Positions 28,944-37,776 of a stretch of DNA of 64,000 bases are shown here, piece by piece (position 1 is the stretch's first letter; each line of letters opens with the position of its first letter). The translations under genes and the position numbers were made by a program. The DNA lies in the NCBI GenBank assembly GCA_017643365.1, contig JAEPNO010000001.1, forward strand, positions 1 to 64,000, in the 5' to 3' direction. The notes beneath the pieces were generated by a model. The model made no database searches. It was not told where the DNA came from and was given only the letters and a program-made list of their open reading frames with translations. The stretch is from Balneolaceae bacterium. GTDB taxonomy: Bacteria > Bacteroidota > Rhodothermia > Balneolales > Balneolaceae.

Positions 28944-29411
28944 TTAAATTTGAGGAATTACTTTGGCTTCAATCACCGATTCAAATGCGATCTTTTCGGT
29001 AATCTCTTCCTTTCCTTCAGTAATAATAACAGTTAGTTCATTGGCGTCGACAGCCTTTAGCTGGGCGACATTTTTGTTTACATCGCCGTTGGTTCTGTAT
29101 CGGAGTTTCAGCATTCTTCCTACATTCTTAGGATATTGCCTTATGTCAGATAATGGACGGCTTAATCCGGGTGAGGATACATTTAAACGATACTTACTGT
29201 CTAACAGCTCATGAGCATCAATCAAAAAGCCTAATTCACGGCTAATATCAGCACATTCATCCAGATTAACACCTCGGTCTTCGGCATCTAAATATACCCA
29301 TAGCTCGGTGCCACCGCCGCTTTTAAGCTCGATGTCAACCAAGAATAACCCACGTTCCTCTGCCAGGGGAGCCGCGAGTTCCTTTATTTGAGTAGTAATG
29401 TCAGGGGTCAT
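28944..29411 (-). CDS. rimP: Ribosome maturation factor RimP
   Basis: ATG 29411 gives 155 residues; the frame extends upstream through the leader hairpin, but that part is not protein-like. Conserved features are LAEERGLFLVDIELKSGG, the DECADISRELGFLID segment, YRLNVSSPGLSRPL and a C-terminal SH3-like domain. RimP is needed for 30S subunit maturation. It is the first gene of the rimP-nusA-infB-rbfA-truB-ribF operon, and an attenuator-like hairpin with eight T lies 18 nt before its start. Confidence 0.94.
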   Translation of the reverse strand: MTPDITTQIKELAAPLAEERGLFLVDIELKSGGGTELWVYLDAEDRGVNLDECADISRELGFLIDAHELLDSKYRLNVSSPGLSRPLSDIRQYPKNVGRMLKLRYRTNGDVNKNVAQLKAVDANELTVIITEGKEEITEKIAFESVIEAKVIPQI

Positions 29412-29428
29412 ATCCAAATTCCAGAAAC

Positions 29429-29458
29429 AAAAAAAAGTGAGTGCCTTTCGACGCTCAC
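29429..29458 (-). promoter_or_regulatory. Terminator-like hairpin in the rimP-nusA leader (possible attenuator)
   Basis: On the minus strand GTGAG pairs with CTCAC and an inner GTC pairs with GGC (one G-U) under a GAAA tetraloop, followed at once by eight T. No minus-strand gene lies upstream before the divergent start at 29601, so this structure is inside the operon's own leader, 18 nt before the rimP ATG. NusA-stimulated leader termination would give autoregulation; this is inferred. Confidence 0.6.
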
Positions 29459-29600
29459 CGGGCAATAAAGGTATGCTTATTTGTGCAGAATTTCAATGAT
29501 TTTACCAGCAATATTTATTAATGATGATGCAATGATTTTTTAAGAAAATTAATAACTGCATTTTATATCATCATGCTGCAAAACTAACCAACTTAATTCC

Positions 29601-32393
29601 ATGCGCCATATCTATCGCATTCTGTGTATTTCATTATTGATTTCATCCCCTCTTTGGGCACAAATACAACCTTCAACTGTTTCCGAGATTGAAGAATCCG
29701 TCGAACTAAGGCAACAACATTACGAACAAAGTATTCTAAAAGCATACCCGGTTCGCAATGTAGGTCCTGTTGTTATGAGTGGCCGAGTTTCTGATATCGC
29801 CGTTCATCCCGACAACCCCAGAATATTTTATACTGCATTTGGTAGCGGTGGAATCTTCAAAACAACTAACAGTGGAAACACAATGTTTCCTGTTTTCGAT
29901 CATGCCGGAGGTGCACTTGGTATTGGGGATATTGCACTTTCTCCGGCAAACCCGAATGTAATTTGGGCCGGAACGGGCGAAAACAATAGTTCGCGCTCAA
30001 CTTATGCGGGTACGGGAGTGTACAAAAGCATGGATGGTGGTGAAACTTGGATCTATACAGGTTTAAGAAATACGCAGCACATCGGTCGCATTATTGCGCA
30101 TCCAACCGATGTAAACACGGCATGGGTTGGTAGCATGGGTGCCTTATACAGCAATAACGAAGAACGTGGTGTTTACAAAACTACCGACGGCGGCGAAACA
30201 TGGTCCAAAACGTTATTTATCAACGACTCTACCGGTGTTATCGATCTTGTGATGCATCCCGAAAATCCAAATGAGCTTTGGGCTGCTACTTGGGAGCGCG
30301 ATAGAAAAGCCTGGAATTTTAAAGAAGGCGGCGTTGGTAGTGGGCTTTATCATTCTTCCGATGGTGGTGAAAATTGGACTAAAATAACCAACGGCTTACC
30401 CGATGGTGCGCATGTTGGACGAATTGGAATCGATATCAGCCAAAGCAATCCGGATATCATGTATGTGCTGATTGATAATCAGGAAGAAACTAAAACTGAA
30501 CGTGAAGTTAATCCGGATCAAGTCACCCAAAACACCTTTGTTAATATCTCGAAATCTGATTTCATGAAACTCGACAATCAGAAATTGAATCAATATTTGC
30601 GAAGAAGTGGTTTTCCAAGCGAGTATGATGCCTCTAAAGTTAAAGCTGATGTTGAAGCTGGCGAGTACGAACCAAAAGCTTTAGCCGAATTTGTAGGCGA
30701 TGCTAACTCAGCCTTATTCGATACAGAAATTAAAGGAGCCGAAGTTTATCGTTCTGATGATGGAGGTGCTTCATGGAATCTGGCTAATGAGTACAAGCTT
30801 GATAATGTGTACTTCACCTATGGGTACTATTTTGGGGAAATACGTGTTGATCCTAACAACTCAGATACCATTTACATTTTAGGTGTGCCCTTCCTTAAAT
30901 CTACCGATGGTGGAAAAACCTGGGAGCAGAAAGCTAGAAACCAGCGAGTGCATAGCGATTATCAGGCGATGTGGATCGATCCCGCTGATTCGGAGCATTT
31001 GCTCGTCGGAAACGATGGCGGTTTGTACGAAAGTCACGATGGTGGTGAAAACTTTATCCACCATAACACTCCGGCAGTTGGGCAATTCTACACCGTAAAT
31101 GTTGATATGGAGGAGCCTTATAATATTTATGGTGGCTTGCAGGATAACGGCACTTTTAAGGGGCCATCTACAAGTACCGGAAATCGTGAACAACCATGGA
31201 CTCGCCTTTTTGGTGGTGATGGAATGCACGTTGCTGCTAAACCCGGTAATGCCGATATCGTTTATGTTGGATTTCAGTATGGCAATTATTTCAGAAGTAA
31301 TCTAGATGATGGTTCTTTCAATAGAATTACTCCTCGTCATGATGTGGGAGAGCCAAGATACCGTTACAATTGGAATACTCCGGTTACCATCAGCCATCAT
31401 AACCCTGATATCATTTATTTTGGTTCGCAACGTTTAAATCGAAGTATGGACGAGGGTAAAACTTGGACGCCAATAAGCCCCGACTTAACCAACGATTTAC
31501 CAAATGGCGATGTGCCTTACTCTACCCTCACTTCAATCGCTGAATCACCGCTAAACTTCAGCGTGATTTGGGTAGGAACCGACGATGGCAATATTCAACT
31601 AACAAAGGACGGCGGCGCAACTTGGACTAAGGTTTCTGATTTTCTACCGCAAGGGCGCTGGATAAGCGAAGTGCATGCATCAAAATTTGATGAAGCCACA
31701 GCCTACGTTTCTATGAACGGTTACCGTAACGATGAGTTTAAAACGTACATCTACAAAACTACGGACTTTGGCCAGACTTGGAGTTCCATAAATGGGGACT
31801 TACCGGAAGACGTGGTAAATATCATAGTTCAGGATCCGGTGAATCCATCGATTTTATACGCTGGACTGGATCACGGTTCTTATGTGAGTTTAAATGATGG
31901 CGAAAACTGGCATTTCCTTTCTTCGATTCCCAACGTGTCGTCGTATGATATGGTGGTGCATCCCCGTGATTTAGACCTTGTAATAGCAACACACGGTCGC
32001 TCCATTTATGTAATGGACATAGAGCCTCTCCATCAGGTATTTGATCGCTTAGAAGAGCGAATTACAGGTATTAAACCCGCTGATGTTCGTCATTCTAACC
32101 GCTGGGGAAGTCAACCCGTTGCCTATCGTGATCCGTTCTTGCCGGAGCATCAACTTGTTTATTTCTTAGGCAATGAAGGTGAAAATCAACGTGTTACCAT
32201 CGAAATTAAAGATGAGAATGGCGATGTACTTACCGAGTTGAATACCGAAGGTAATCACGGATTTAATGTGTACGATTGGAACCTAATCATTGATGAAAGC
32301 GATGGCGAATACGAATTCTTATCGAAAGGAACGTACACCGCGACTTTCAAAACCGGACGATCTAACCACGAGGTGAGCTTTGAGATTAAGTAA
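29601..32393 (+). CDS. Exported sortilin/BNR-type beta-propeller protein
   Basis: The 930-residue protein has a signal peptide (ISLLISSPLWAQ) and many BNR/Asp-box units of form S/T-x-D-G-G-x-T-W: KSMDGGETW, KTTDGGETW, HSSDGGENW, KSTDGGKTW, LTKDGGATW. These occur mainly in residues ~55-760, forming one or two large propellers of the sortilin/VPS10 or glycoside-hydrolase-like type. A C-terminal beta domain (~810-930) is present but no T9SS tag is visible. Such proteins are often labelled glycosyl hydrolase without proof; catalytic residues cannot be identified. Its stop overlaps the start of the DUF192 gene. Confidence 0.82.
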   Translation: MRHIYRILCISLLISSPLWAQIQPSTVSEIEESVELRQQHYEQSILKAYPVRNVGPVVMSGRVSDIAVHPDNPRIFYTAFGSGGIFKTTNSGNTMFPVFDHAGGALGIGDIALSPANPNVIWAGTGENNSSRSTYAGTGVYKSMDGGETWIYTGLRNTQHIGRIIAHPTDVNTAWVGSMGALYSNNEERGVYKTTDGGETWSKTLFINDSTGVIDLVMHPENPNELWAATWERDRKAWNFKEGGVGSGLYHSSDGGENWTKITNGLPDGAHVGRIGIDISQSNPDIMYVLIDNQEETKTEREVNPDQVTQNTFVNISKSDFMKLDNQKLNQYLRRSGFPSEYDASKVKADVEAGEYEPKALAEFVGDANSALFDTEIKGAEVYRSDDGGASWNLANEYKLDNVYFTYGYYFGEIRVDPNNSDTIYILGVPFLKSTDGGKTWEQKARNQRVHSDYQAMWIDPADSEHLLVGNDGGLYESHDGGENFIHHNTPAVGQFYTVNVDMEEPYNIYGGLQDNGTFKGPSTSTGNREQPWTRLFGGDGMHVAAKPGNADIVYVGFQYGNYFRSNLDDGSFNRITPRHDVGEPRYRYNWNTPVTISHHNPDIIYFGSQRLNRSMDEGKTWTPISPDLTNDLPNGDVPYSTLTSIAESPLNFSVIWVGTDDGNIQLTKDGGATWTKVSDFLPQGRWISEVHASKFDEATAYVSMNGYRNDEFKTYIYKTTDFGQTWSSINGDLPEDVVNIIVQDPVNPSILYAGLDHGSYVSLNDGENWHFLSSIPNVSSYDMVVHPRDLDLVIATHGRSIYVMDIEPLHQVFDRLEERITGIKPADVRHSNRWGSQPVAYRDPFLPEHQLVYFLGNEGENQRVTIEIKDENGDVLTELNTEGNHGFNVYDWNLIIDESDGEYEFLSKGTYTATFKTGRSNHEVSFEIK

Positions 32394-32859
32394 GTTATTC
32401 ACTGTTTTAGTATTTGGGTGTGCACTTGCATGCTCAAATACTGAAAAACAGCCTACAACTGACAACAAGCCGGTCGGCAGAATTGTAACTCCTGAAGCAG
32501 AGTTATCCTTTATTGCTGAAGATGGAAGCATCGTATCAACCATTGATATTGCCATAGCCGATGAACAGCCGGAACGCAATCAAGGTTTAATGGATGTGCG
32601 TTCGATGGACGAAAATCTAGGTATGCTTTTCATTTTTGAGGAAGAACGACCGCTTAGTTTTTGGATGGCGAATACTCCCCTCTCGCTCGATATCATGTAT
32701 GTGAATAGCGATTCAACTATTGTTCGAATTTATTCGAATACAACTCCCTATTCAGAAACTACGCTTCCTTCAGAAGCACCGGCTATTTTTGTAGTGGAAA
32801 CCAATGCCGGTTATGCTCTAGCAAAAGGGATCACCGAAGGAATGAAAATCCGATTTTAG
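32380..32859 (+). CDS. DUF192-domain lipoprotein
   Basis: A TTG start at 32380 gives 159 residues with a sensible lipoprotein signal (MRLSKLFTVLVFGCALAC, lipobox Cys18); no in-frame ATG precedes the signal. The mature part carries DUF192 features: IAIADEQPERNQGLMDVRSM, FIFEEERPLSFWMANTPLSL and FVVETNAGYALAKGITEGM. The family is small, often exported, and its function is unknown. It overlaps the 3' end of the propeller gene by 14 nt, indicating translational coupling. Confidence 0.87.
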   Translation: MRLSKLFTVLVFGCALACSNTEKQPTTDNKPVGRIVTPEAELSFIAEDGSIVSTIDIAIADEQPERNQGLMDVRSMDENLGMLFIFEEERPLSFWMANTPLSLDIMYVNSDSTIVRIYSNTTPYSETTLPSEAPAIFVVETNAGYALAKGITEGMKIRF

Positions 32860-32936
32860 AATTCGGTGAATGATTCGAAAAAGCGTTCGATTGAACTCTT
32901 GTGTATACAAGTGACCCAAATCGTGTAAGAATTATC

Positions 32937-32979
32937 GTCGATGGTTAAGAAGTCACAAAAGTGATTTTAAGCCATCGAC
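32937..32979. repeat. Inverted repeat spanning the fbp stop codon
   Basis: GTCGATGG (32937-32944) pairs with CCATCGAC (32972-32979), with TTAA pairs and an inner TCAC/GTGA hairpin. The right arm encodes the last codons of fbp. It may end fbp transcription and shield the mRNA end; there is no T-run. Confidence 0.45.
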
Positions 32980-33998
32980 TTTTCTTCAGCATATTCAACT
33001 AAAAAGTCTAACGCTTTACGCACATTCGATGGCGAGCCCATATAAATTGGAGTTCGCTGGTGAATGGCGGTTGGTTCGATTTCCATTATTCGGCGTTCTC
33101 CGTTCGATGCCATCCCTCCTGCCTGCTCAATAATCATGCTTAGTGGATTGCATTCATACATTAAACGAAGTTTGCCCTCTGGGTAACGGCTACTATGTGG
33201 ATAAATAAAAATCCCGCCTTTTATCAACGTACGGTGCACATCTGCAACCATCGAACCAATATAACGCGCTGTATAAGGTCTTCCCGTATCAGGATCATCT
33301 TCTTGGCAATATTTAATGTATTTCTTTAGCCCTAGATCCCAAGTGTTGTAACTGCCTTCGTTGATACTATAAATATACCCTTTTTGCGGAATTTTAATAT
33401 TACGATCGCAAAGAATGAACTCGCCGATGCTTGGATCCAACGTAAATAGGGATACACCTAACCCTGTGGTGTAAGCTAATGTGGTGCTGGAACCGTAGAG
33501 AACATATCCGGCGGCAACCTGACGAACACCTGGTTGTAAAGCGTCAGATTCTTTAACTGTGGGATCGAAACGAGCTTCTCGCATGTAAATCGAGAAAATT
33601 GATCCAACCGACACGTTAACATCAATGTTGGACGAGCCATCGAGAGGATCTAAATACACAATGTACTTCCCTCCTTTGCTACTCAGCCGAACAATGCCGT
33701 CGTTTTCTTCTGAAATCACCATACAAGTGATTTGAGATCGTTCAAGTGCTGATATTAATTGATGATCTGAAAAAACATCTAGTTTCTTCACTTCTTCGCC
33801 GTGCACATTTTTGGAACCATCTACCCCTAGAATATTTGTGATTCCTGCTTTGTTTACCTCACGCGAAATTATTTTTGCGGCAAGGCCGATATCGCGTAGT
33901 AATTGTGAAAGTTCCCCTTTTGCACCCGGAAAGCGATTTTGTGATTGAATAATGTACTCTTCGAGAGTAACCAATCTAGCTTCTGATACTGTATGCAT
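32967..33998 (-). CDS. fbp: Class 1 fructose-1,6-bisphosphatase
   Basis: The 343-residue protein has the class 1 FBPase motifs: VISEENDG and YIVYLDPLDGSSNIDVNVSV (metal-binding Asp residues), ARYIGSMVADVHRTLIKGGI, and the C-terminal GKLRLMYECNPLSMIIEQAGG. It removes the 1-phosphate from fructose-1,6-bisphosphate in gluconeogenesis. The length is normal. It lies 79 bp after coaE on the same strand with a 10-bp hairpin in the gap, so it may be partly independent of the prfB-nadB-coaE group. Confidence 0.96.
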   Translation of the reverse strand: MHTVSEARLVTLEEYIIQSQNRFPGAKGELSQLLRDIGLAAKIISREVNKAGITNILGVDGSKNVHGEEVKKLDVFSDHQLISALERSQITCMVISEENDGIVRLSSKGGKYIVYLDPLDGSSNIDVNVSVGSIFSIYMREARFDPTVKESDALQPGVRQVAAGYVLYGSSTTLAYTTGLGVSLFTLDPSIGEFILCDRNIKIPQKGYIYSINEGSYNTWDLGLKKYIKYCQEDDPDTGRPYTARYIGSMVADVHRTLIKGGIFIYPHSSRYPEGKLRLMYECNPLSMIIEQAGGMASNGERRIMEIEPTAIHQRTPIYMGSPSNVRKALDFLVEYAEEKSMA

Positions 33999-34019
33999 GT
34001 GATTTTGTTTTGGAAGCGC

Positions 34020-34057
34020 TTTTCTGATAAATATAAGAATGTTTTTGTATCAGAAAA
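34020..34057. repeat. Hairpin between coaE and fbp
   Basis: TTTTCTGATA (34020-34029) pairs perfectly with TATCAGAAAA (34048-34057) across an 18-nt loop. It lies in the 79-bp gap between two minus-strand genes and could be a processing or stability element. No T-run follows on the minus strand. Confidence 0.4.
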
Positions 34058-34077
34058 CAGTAGAAATTTTAAATTTT

Positions 34078-34674
34078 TTACACCTCTTCAAAAACTCGAT
34101 CGAACAATTCACTGGCTTTTATCTTCAAATCTTCAAGAGAACCATCATTTCTGATTACGTAATCAGCCAGATGTGTTAGCTCTTCAAATGAATTTTGTTT
34201 GCTGATTCTATCCTTCACCTGCTCTTCTTTCGCTCCATCTCTGTAAACCACTCTTTTAATACGTTGTTGTTCATCTGCCAACAATAAAACTACACGATCT
34301 ACATTTTTAGGGCGACCTTTTTTTAATAATAGTGCTGCCTCATAAACAAACGCTTCAATGCCTTCTCTTTCTTTGATAAGTGCAAGTTCATCGATATGCT
34401 TCCACAGAACAGGATGAACAAGCGCATTCAGTTCTTCAACTCGGTTTTTTGCAAAGGCTTCTTCGGCTAGATATTCTCTGTTTAAACTTCCATCATGAAG
34501 ATACGCTTCATCCCCAAACGTGTCTTTAATCTGCTGAATTAGTTGTTCATCTGAAACCATTAGTTCTTTTGCAACATCATCCGCAAAAACAACAAAGGCA
34601 CCGCGTTTCTCCCATTCTTTACAAAATGTAGTTTTACCGGATCCGATTCCCCCTGTTACTCCAATCCGAATCAT
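34078..34674 (-). CDS. coaE: Dephospho-CoA kinase
   Basis: The 198-residue protein has the P-loop GVTGGIGSGKTTFCKEW at the N-terminus, VFADDVAKELM, the NALVHPVLWKHIDEL segment and a lid region ending in HLADYVIRNDGSLEDL. It phosphorylates dephospho-CoA to CoA, the last step of CoA synthesis. Its start overlaps the end of nadB by 4 nt (ATGA), so both are translated from one transcript. Family length is normal. Confidence 0.95.
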   Translation of the reverse strand: MIRIGVTGGIGSGKTTFCKEWEKRGAFVVFADDVAKELMVSDEQLIQQIKDTFGDEAYLHDGSLNREYLAEEAFAKNRVEELNALVHPVLWKHIDELALIKEREGIEAFVYEAALLLKKGRPKNVDRVVLLLADEQQRIKRVVYRDGAKEEQVKDRISKQNSFEELTHLADYVIRNDGSLEDLKIKASELFDRVFEEV

Positions 34675-36239
34675 ATTGTCTGTCCAATGCTATCTTCAAA
34701 ATCAATATTATAATGCAAGCCACAGCTTTCTTTTCGATCCATTGCCGCTCGAATAATCAGATACGCAATGCTGATCAAATTTCGGAGCTCGAAAAGTGGA
34801 ATACTAACTCTGGTACGGCTGTAAAAATCTTCCACTTCTTCGTAGAGCAAAGTTTGCCGACGAAGCGCTCGTTCTAGTCGCAAATCACTTCGTACAATGC
34901 CCACGTAATTGCTCATAATCTGTTGAAGCTCTTCGCGGTTGTGAGAAATCAACACCCACTCTTTAGTGTTGAATGTCCCGCTCTCATCCCACTGTGGAAT
35001 TTTCTCGTTAAAAGTGGTTTTATCAACACCAATTATAGCCGCATCAACTGCCCGATCCGCAAAGTAAAGTGCTTCAAGTAAGCTATTGGATGCCAATCGA
35101 TTTGCACCATGTACCCCGGTATAAGCAACTTCCCCACAGGCATACAATTGTTGCACCGAAGTTTTGCCAACTAAATCAGTTTCTACACCCCCACAAAAGT
35201 AATGGGCTGCAGGCACCACCGGTATTAATTGTTTGGTGATATCGATGCCATATTGCAGACAGGTTTCATAGATATTTGGGAATGCATTTCGGGTTTCATC
35301 ATCAGGTAAATGCGTTATATCCAAAAAGACTGACTTATCCCCTCTTTTCTTGAGTTGATCATCAATAGCACGGGCAACAATATCGCGTGGGGCAAGCTCT
35401 TTGCGTGCATCGTATTGTTCCATAAAAGCCACGCCATCAGCATTTCTAAGGATGGCTCCGTGTCCACGCAATGCTTCTGAAATCAGAAAAGAGTCGGCTT
35501 CCGGAACATTCAGGGCGGTGGGATGAAACTGCACAAACTCCATGTTTCTGATTTTAGCTTTGGCTCGATATGCCATCGCTATTCCATCTCCCGTGGCAAT
35601 ATCAGGATTGGTTGTTTTTGCGTACACCGCTCCGGCACCACCAGTTGCTAAAATCGTGCGTTTAGCCAACATTCGATGAACTTTTCCGGTAGCTTCATCC
35701 AACACATAGGCACCGTAACAATGTATGTTTTTTAAATACTTCGCTTTTTTTCCCAGATGATGCTCGGTGAGCAATTCCATCGCAAAATGGTGCTCAAAAA
35801 CAGTGATGTTCGGATGATTACGCACATTTCGAACCATCACATTTTCTACTTCCATTCCGGTTGCGTCGTCAACATGAACTACCCGATTTTCCGAATGTCC
35901 ACCTTCTCTACCTAAATGAAGTTTGCCATTTTTTTTGGTGAATTCGACACCCCTGGTCATCAATTCGTTGATTAATCGTGGTGCTTCTTTCACCATCGCT
36001 TCAACGGCTTTTTTATCGCATAATCCCGCCCCGGCAACCAGCGTATCATTGATATGCTTCTCGTAAGAGTCATCCACAAGGTTCATTACCCCGGAGATTC
36101 CGCCTTGAGCATAGCTTGTATTTGCTTCGTTGATTTCCCTTTTGGTAACAATAGCCACCGAACCGAACTCTGCAGCTTTTAGCGCAAATGTGAGTCCGGC
36201 AAGCCCGCTACCGATAACAAGGAAATCGAAGTTATACAT
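34671..36239 (-). CDS. nadB: L-aspartate oxidase
   Basis: The 522-residue flavoprotein starts with the FAD-binding Rossmann motif DFLVIGSGLAGLTFALKAAE. TSYAQGGISGVMN, HLGREGGHSENRVVHVDDAT, GGAGAVYAKTTNP and YTGVHGANRLASNSLLEAL are characteristic of the family. It oxidises L-aspartate to iminoaspartate, the first step of de novo NAD synthesis. nadA and nadC are not in the window. It begins 4 nt after prfB and overlaps coaE, forming a compact three-gene unit. Confidence 0.95.
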   Translation of the reverse strand: MYNFDFLVIGSGLAGLTFALKAAEFGSVAIVTKREINEANTSYAQGGISGVMNLVDDSYEKHINDTLVAGAGLCDKKAVEAMVKEAPRLINELMTRGVEFTKKNGKLHLGREGGHSENRVVHVDDATGMEVENVMVRNVRNHPNITVFEHHFAMELLTEHHLGKKAKYLKNIHCYGAYVLDEATGKVHRMLAKRTILATGGAGAVYAKTTNPDIATGDGIAMAYRAKAKIRNMEFVQFHPTALNVPEADSFLISEALRGHGAILRNADGVAFMEQYDARKELAPRDIVARAIDDQLKKRGDKSVFLDITHLPDDETRNAFPNIYETCLQYGIDITKQLIPVVPAAHYFCGGVETDLVGKTSVQQLYACGEVAYTGVHGANRLASNSLLEALYFADRAVDAAIIGVDKTTFNEKIPQWDESGTFNTKEWVLISHNREELQQIMSNYVGIVRSDLRLERALRRQTLLYEEVEDFYSRTRVSIPLFELRNLISIAYLIIRAAMDRKESCGLHYNIDFEDSIGQTI

Positions 36240-36243
36240 AGAG

Positions 36244-37363
36244 TTATTCTTGGTCTTCGGTGGAAATCATCAACAAGTAAGCTTTGATAAAGTCATCCAG
36301 ATCACCATCCATAACCGCACTTACATTCGATGTTTCGTGGTTGGTGCGATGATCTTTCACCCGTTGATCGTCGAATACGTAACTACGAATTTGTGATCCC
36401 CATTCGTTTTTACCTTTCGAGCCTTCAAGTCGGGCTTTTTCGGCTTCTTGAATTTCTTTTTCGTGCTCGTAGATGCGCGATTTCAACAACACCATTGCCT
36501 TTTCGCGGTTCTGTAACTGCGATCGCTCCTGTTGACATTCAGCCACCACTCGCTTTTCAGTGCCATCGGATAATGTTCCTGTCCAAATCAATCGAACGCC
36601 GGTTTCAACCTTGTTTACGTTCTGTCCACCGGCTCCACTCGAGTGAAATCGTTGCAATTCAACATCACTTTCGTTGATGTCTACTTCGATGGTGTCATCT
36701 ATCAATGGCGAGACAAACACCGAACAAAACGAGGTGTGCCGACGAGCATTGCTATCAAACGGTGATACACGAACCAATCTGTGAACGCCACTTTCAGCTT
36801 TCAAAAAACCGTAGGCGTTGGTGCCTTGCACTTCGATGGTTGCACTCTTAATACCAGCAACGTCTCCATCCTGATAATCAATCACTGACACCTTAAAATC
36901 GTTTCTATCGGCCCAACGCGTGTACATGCGATACAGCATTTGTCCCCAATCCTGACTCTCGGTTCCGCCCGCTCCCGGATTAAATGAAACCACTGCATCG
37001 CGATGATCATCCGATCCTTTAAGCATGTTTCGAAGTTCAAGCGACTCTAAACCTTTCAGCAGTTTTTTGTACTCGGCGTCAAGTTCGTCTTCAACATCCT
37101 CGCCCATCTCGGCAAATTCTAAATAGACATTGATGCTTTCACGGATGGCGTTCAAATCGTCCCATGCCTTAACAAGACTCTTCTCGTTATCAAGTTCCTG
37201 CATCACAACGCGAGCGTTGTCCGGGTCGTTCCAGAATTCAGGATTTTGAGTGCGCTCGGTTAGTTCTATTACACGTACTTTTCGTTTATCGTAGTCAAAG
37301 ATACCCCCTGAGCGCGTCCAATCGCTCGTAGTTTTCTTGTTGATGATCTTTATTTATAGCCAT
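36244..37363 (-). CDS. prfB: Peptide chain release factor 2, with programmed +1 frameshift
   Basis: Translation begins at ATG 37363 and reads 22 codons to a UGA at 37297-37295. After a +1 shift it continues to 36244, giving about 372 residues. The site is AGGGGGTATCTTTGAC, the same as the classical bacterial signal: an internal Shine-Dalgarno (AGGGGG), the CUU slip codon and UGA-C. Skipping T 37297 restores frame at GAC. The RF2 motifs SPF (VSPFDSNARRH) and GGQ (SSGAGGQNVNKVETG) are intact. RF2 releases at UGA and UAA, so low RF2 favours frameshifting: an autoregulatory loop. nadB follows after 4 nt. Confidence 0.97.
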
Positions 37364-37410
37364 GTGTTATGTGAAAAATGAAAATGATAAGTGAATGTAA
37401 AAATAATTGG

Positions 37411-37680
37411 TTACTTCGATGATCGGCCTAGAAGAATCCCGATAACGATGCCGGCAGCCAGCGCAAAACCAACTCCTTTCTCGGGATTTGCACGAACATA
37501 TCTGCGGGCGTTGCGGTACTCGTGGCGTAATTCTCGCTCGATCCAGTCTCTTTCGTCTTTAAGTCGATCGATAACATCATCGTATTTCATTTCTACTTTC
37601 TCTTGAATAATCTCGGAAGTATCTGAAACTGCACGTCCGATTTTCTTTTGTACGTCGTCTATTTTATTTGATTCTGCCAT
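37411..37680 (-). CDS. DUF883/YqjD-like membrane-anchored protein
   Basis: The 89-residue protein has a charged helical N-terminal part (residues ~8-60, KMKYDDVIDRLKDERDWIERE-like heptads), a short link ANPEKGVGFALAAG and a single membrane helix ending GILLGRSSK. This is the layout of the DUF883/ElaB-YqjD group, which anchors to the inner membrane and in E. coli associates with ribosomes in stationary phase. It stands alone, divergent from btaA, with a 96-bp shared upstream gap. Confidence 0.75.
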   Translation of the reverse strand: MAESNKIDDVQKKIGRAVSDTSEIIQEKVEMKYDDVIDRLKDERDWIERELRHEYRNARRYVRANPEKGVGFALAAGIVIGILLGRSSK

Positions 37681-37776
37681 GGTAAATTTGTTTTAAGTTT
37701 GATTTGAAAATACAAATATGAACCGAAATAGTTTGTAAGTTTATTTGTTCAAAGAAAGCCCCAAACTCACAGATTA

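Noticed and set aside
29412-29465. Longer N-terminus of RimP
   Set aside because: The extra codons pass through a terminator-like hairpin and T-run and do not match the family; ATG 29411 fits the usual start.
36244-37363. Broken prfB pseudogene
   Set aside because: The in-frame UGA lies in the exact programmed frameshift site; the +1 frame restores a normal RF2.
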